Below, in pieces: positions 52,050 to 55,437 of a stretch of 55,437 bases of DNA. The notes beneath the pieces are model-generated. The model did no database searches and had not been told where the DNA came from. It saw nothing but the letters and a program-made list of their open reading frames with translations. The DNA comes from Colwellia sp. GTDB taxonomy: Bacteria > Pseudomonadota > Gammaproteobacteria > Enterobacterales > Alteromonadaceae. Numbering within the stretch: position 1 is the stretch's first letter; each line of letters starts with the position of its first letter. The stretch lies in assembly GCA_029938115.1 (NCBI GenBank), contig JAPYOP010000028.1:1-55437 (forward strand), given 5' to 3'. Both the position numbers and the translations under genes were made by a program.

Positions 52050-54242
52050 ATGAAATATAATAAAGCAGAATTTAAGCACGTAAATTATCTTTGGGATGAT
52101 GAAGTAGCAAAGCCTTTAACAGGGGTAGATAGCTTAGTTTATCGCTCGAATGTATTAGGCGCGGATCAACGCATTACCAATACTGGTGGTGGTAATACTT
52201 CCGCTAAAATTATGGAAACCGATCCGCTTACTGGTGAGCAAGTTGAAGTTTTATGGGTAAAAGGCTCTGGTGGCGATTTACGTACTGCTAAAAAAGAAAA
52301 CTTCTCCTCTTTATATCAAGAAAAATTGGACGCACTAGACGACACCTACCAGAAATTCGACGACAAAGGCCCTAAGTCAGCAGGCGAAGATGCAATGATC
52401 CCGATGTATAAACATTGTAATTTCTGTTTAAATCCGCGCGCATCTTCAATCGATACCCCGTTACATTCAATGATTGCTGAAAAGCATGTTGATCATCTTC
52501 ACCCTAATGCTGTTATTGCGGTTGCATCTTGTAAAGATCAAGAAGCGCTTACTGAAGTCATCTGGGGCGGTAAAATGGCTTATGTGCCTTGGATTAGACC
52601 TGGTTGGGAAGCGGCATTAATATGTGAAGACATTTATGCCAATAGTGCTGACATTAGCGGTATTTTAATGGGCCAGCATGGTCACACTAACTGGGCCAGT
52701 GAAAGTAAAAGCTGTTATGAAACCTCACTTTGGGTCATTGAAACAGCAGCACGTTATATCGAAGAGCATGACAAAGGTGCTAATACCTTTGGTGGTGCTA
52801 AAGTAGATAGCCTATCGGATGAAGATCGTACCGCATTATTAACCAAATTCTTACCGGTAGCCCGTGGTGTTTTATCTAATAAAGTTAAATTTATCGCCAC
52901 CGTGCAATCTGATGAAAATGCCTTACGTTTTGTCAACAGTGTTGATGCACCACGTTTAGCTAAATTAGGTACCTCATGTCCGGATCACTTTTTACGTACT
53001 AAAATCCAACCGTTATATGTTGATTACAATCCAGCGCAAGACGATTTTGATAGCTTAGTTGAAAAGTTAAATGCCGGTATTGAACAATACCGTGTTGAGT
53101 ATGCACAATACTATAACAACTGTAAGCGTGATGATTCACCAGCAATGCGTGATCCCAGCCCAACAGTAATCCTTATTCCTGGCGTTGGTATTATCGGTTG
53201 GGGTAAGAACAAGAGTGAATCTCGTGTTACTACAGAATTCTATAATTGTGCCATTGAAGTGATGCGCGGCGCAGAAGCTATCAGTGAATACCAAGCCTTA
53301 CCACAACAAGAAGCGTTCGATATTGAATACTGGGCATTAGAAGAAGCTAAGTTACAGCGTATGCCTGCAGAGGCACCTTTAGCACGTAACGTTGTTGTTG
53401 TGGTTGGTGCTGGTGACGGTATTGGTAAAGAAACAGCATTTCGCGTAGCGAAAGAAGGTGCTCATGTTGTTTGTGCTGATTTACGTTTTGAAGCTGCACA
53501 AAAAACGGCTGACGAATTAACCGCTATTTACGGGCAAGGTATCGGCGTTGCAGGAACGGGTATTTCAGGTTGTGGTCCCGCTATAGCACTAGAAGTAGAC
53601 ATTACTGACCGAGGCGCCGTTAAAGCGATGTTCGATCAAATCATCATGGCTTACGGTGGTATCGACAATGTTATTGTTACCGCTGGTGTATTCTTAGCGC
53701 CTGGCCAATCAGGCATGAGTGATGACCAAATGTTTGATGTTAGCTTTGCGGTTAATGTTAAAGGTGGTTATATCGTTGCGACACAAGCAAATGAAATTTG
53801 GCAAGCACAAGGCTTGAAAGGTTCTATGGTATTAACAACAAGTGTTAATGCAGCTGTATCGAAAAAAGGCTCGTTAGCTTATGACACTAGTAAAGCGGCA
53901 GCAAACCACTTAGTACGTGCGTTGGCGGTAGAATTGTCACCTTTAGTTAATGTAAACGGTTTAGCTCCAGCTACTGTGGTTAAAGGTAGTACCATGTTCC
54001 CACGTGACCGAGTGATTGCTTCGTTAACTAAGTATAATGTTGAATTTACGACAGCAGATTCAGATGACGAATTACGTGACAAATTAGCGATGTTCTACGC
54101 TCAACGCACGTTAACGAAGTCTCCAATTACGCCGGCGGATCAAGCAGAAGCGGCTTATTTATTGATTTCTGGCCAATTAAGTAAAACCACCGGTCAAATT
54201 ATTAGTGTTGATGGTGGCTTACACGAAGCCTTTTTACGCTAA
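52050..54242 (+). CDS. bifunctional rhamnulose-1-phosphate aldolase/lactaldehyde dehydrogenase (SDR)
   Basis: It splits L-rhamnulose-1-phosphate into dihydroxyacetone phosphate and L-lactaldehyde, and a fused dehydrogenase oxidises the lactaldehyde. In the 730-residue protein, the class II aldolase domain (~20-400) carries TNTGGGNTSAK, zinc ligands in TPLHSMI, DHLHPNAV and GQHGHTNW. The SDR domain (~425-730) carries VVVGAGDGIGKETA, TSVNAAVSKKGS and YDTSK. This is the RhaE-RhaW type seen in Bacillus and many marine bacteria. TAGGAAC precedes the ATG; rhaI follows after 59 bp. Confidence 0.93.
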   Translation: MKYNKAEFKHVNYLWDDEVAKPLTGVDSLVYRSNVLGADQRITNTGGGNTSAKIMETDPLTGEQVEVLWVKGSGGDLRTAKKENFSSLYQEKLDALDDTYQKFDDKGPKSAGEDAMIPMYKHCNFCLNPRASSIDTPLHSMIAEKHVDHLHPNAVIAVASCKDQEALTEVIWGGKMAYVPWIRPGWEAALICEDIYANSADISGILMGQHGHTNWASESKSCYETSLWVIETAARYIEEHDKGANTFGGAKVDSLSDEDRTALLTKFLPVARGVLSNKVKFIATVQSDENALRFVNSVDAPRLAKLGTSCPDHFLRTKIQPLYVDYNPAQDDFDSLVEKLNAGIEQYRVEYAQYYNNCKRDDSPAMRDPSPTVILIPGVGIIGWGKNKSESRVTTEFYNCAIEVMRGAEAISEYQALPQQEAFDIEYWALEEAKLQRMPAEAPLARNVVVVVGAGDGIGKETAFRVAKEGAHVVCADLRFEAAQKTADELTAIYGQGIGVAGTGISGCGPAIALEVDITDRGAVKAMFDQIIMAYGGIDNVIVTAGVFLAPGQSGMSDDQMFDVSFAVNVKGGYIVATQANEIWQAQGLKGSMVLTTSVNAAVSKKGSLAYDTSKAAANHLVRALAVELSPLVNVNGLAPATVVKGSTMFPRDRVIASLTKYNVEFTTADSDDELRDKLAMFYAQRTLTKSPITPADQAEAAYLLISGQLSKTTGQIISVDGGLHEAFLR

Positions 54243-54301
54243 GCCACGCTTATTAGCAGCTTATTTTTTTAAAAGTATTATAAAAAGTAATAGGAAAAAT
54301 T

Positions 54302-55437
54302 ATGACACAACGTATTGATAAAGCGCTAATTAGCGATGAAAATGCAAAGTTAGAGAGCTACTTAAAAGAAGATTATCAAGCCCTTGGTAATCAACTAGCC
54401 CGTCAAGGTATTAATATTGATGACATCACCGCTAAAGCTGAAGAATTTCAAATTGCTGTTCCATCATGGGGCACAGGCACTGGCGGAACCCGTTTTGCGC
54501 GTTTTCCAGGTGAAGGCGAACCACGCAACATTTGGGAAAAAATTGAAGATTGTTCAGTGATCAACGATTTATCTCAGTGTACTGAACGTGTATCTCCACA
54601 TTTTCCTTGGGATAAAGTGGATGATTTTTCTGAATTAAAGCAAACGTCTGACAGCTTAAACTTGAAATGGGATTCGATTAACTCGAATACCTTCCAAGAT
54701 CAACCTGACCAAAAGCATAGCTTTAAGTACGGTAGCTTGGCTAATACTAGTGCAGAAGCACGTGACTTAGCTATTCAACACAACCTTGATTGTATTGGAT
54801 ATGGTAAAGCGTTAGATTCTAAAACATTAACCGTTTGGGTTGGCGATGGTTCAAACCACCCAGGTCAACAACATTTCCAAAGTGCCTTTGAACGTTACTT
54901 AGAAAGTATGAAATCTATTTATGCTGGTTTGCCAAGTGATTGGGAGTTGCATATTGAACATAAAATGTTTGAGCCTGCGTTCTACTCAACGATTATACAA
55001 GACTGGGGTAGCAATATCTTAGCGGCAATGGAATTAGGTCCAAAAGCTAAATCGTTAGTTGATTTAGGGCACCACGCACCAAACGTAAACATTGAAATGA
55101 TTGTTTCTCGTTTGATCCAATTTAAGAAACTAGGTGGTTTCCACTTTAACGATTCTAAATACGGTGATGATGATTTAGACAGCGGTAGCTTACACCCGTA
55201 CCAACAGTTTTTGATTTTCAACGAATTAGTTGATGCCCAATACCGTGGCCAAGAAGGATTCAATCCTAACTACATGTTAGATCAATCACACAACGTCACT
55301 GACCCAATTGAAAGTTTAATGAATTCAGCCGCAAGCGTACAGCGTTCATACATTGCCGCATTATTGGTTAATCGTTCTCAATTAACTGAGTATCAAACCA
55401 ATAATGATGCACTTATGTGTAGTAATACGCTTAAAAA
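54302..55437 (+). CDS. rhaI: L-rhamnose isomerase (RhaI type), 3' end outside window
   Basis: It converts L-rhamnose to L-rhamnulose, the first step of the pathway. About 378 residues are visible, open to the window edge. The sequence fits the RhaI group of Gram-positive and marine bacteria (~420 residues), which differs from E. coli RhaA: VPSWGTGTGGTRFARFPGEG near residue 60, LTVWVGDGSNHPGQQ, EHKMFEPAFYSTI, LVDLGHHAPNVNIE and FHFNDSKYGDDDLDSG with metal-binding residues. The start is supported by TAGGAAAAATT upstream. Co-transcribed with the aldolase gene. Confidence 0.93.
   Translation, partial: MTQRIDKALISDENAKLESYLKEDYQALGNQLARQGINIDDITAKAEEFQIAVPSWGTGTGGTRFARFPGEGEPRNIWEKIEDCSVINDLSQCTERVSPHFPWDKVDDFSELKQTSDSLNLKWDSINSNTFQDQPDQKHSFKYGSLANTSAEARDLAIQHNLDCIGYGKALDSKTLTVWVGDGSNHPGQQHFQSAFERYLESMKSIYAGLPSDWELHIEHKMFEPAFYSTIIQDWGSNILAAMELGPKAKSLVDLGHHAPNVNIEMIVSRLIQFKKLGGFHFNDSKYGDDDLDSGSLHPYQQFLIFNELVDAQYRGQEGFNPNYMLDQSHNVTDPIESLMNSAASVQRSYIAALLVNRSQLTEYQTNNDALMCSNTLK

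Overview
The window looks like chromosome from a marine, AT-rich gammaproteobacterium of the Alteromonadales, most like Colwellia and relatives. This rests on the style of the proteins (a Xanthomonas/Caulobacter-type TonB-dependent receptor, large secreted polysaccharide lyases, no SusD partner), on the insertion sequences and small inverted-repeat elements, and on base composition. It is a judgement from reading, not a database match.

Left part (1-10.1 kb): accessory DNA beside two initiator tRNA genes. It holds an IS1634-family insertion sequence and a compact minus-strand mobile module (excisionase-like protein, tyrosine integrase, OB-fold/HD-domain protein, unknown protein, AAA+ ATPase). 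A small HTH regulator is divergent from the module, with a perfect 43-bp palindrome between them. An IS110-family element of the IS1111 type follows; its non-coding end is a good candidate for a guide (bridge/seek) RNA.

Middle and right part (10.2-55.4 kb): a large locus for using rhamnogalacturonan I, the alternating galacturonate-rhamnose backbone of pectin. Outside the cytoplasm: a TonB-dependent receptor, a HEAT-repeat/PL4 rhamnogalacturonan lyase fusion, a double CE12 acetylesterase, a PKD/CBM9-like protein, a PL26-like exo-lyase and a beta-helix/CBM protein. Inner membrane: a kelch-SSS sodium symporter. Cytoplasm: a GH105 unsaturated uronyl hydrolase splits the lyase product. KduI, KduD and KDG kinase process the uronate. 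RhaM, a rhamnulokinase-like FGGY kinase, a fused rhamnulose-1-phosphate aldolase/dehydrogenase and RhaI process rhamnose. Two Gfo/Idh/MocA oxidoreductases, a sugar isomerase/epimerase-like TIM barrel and a DUF1961 (YesU-like) protein accompany them. A three-subunit proton-translocating transhydrogenase (pntAA-AB-B) lies inside the rhamnose segment. No KDPG aldolase was seen.

Embedded at 20.9-27.7 kb is a five-gene minus-strand operon (FAD oxidoreductase, enoyl-CoA hydratase, fused CoA transferase, NAL/DHDPS-family lyase, atypical SDR) with a divergent GntR regulator and a strong palindromic operator candidate. I cannot assign its pathway; it is the best candidate here for undescribed metabolism.

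The locus shows recurrent decay by deletion. There are remnants of a second PKD/CBM9 gene, an acetylesterase, a sugar isomerase, a TonB receptor C-terminus with a (GAATCA)9 expansion, and a triosephosphate isomerase reduced to its two ends. The symporter also has an in-frame stop before what looks like its last membrane helix. Two 267-bp MITEs of one family lie in the locus. Phased TGRTTGA boxes upstream of several pectin genes suggest a shared regulator that is not encoded here.
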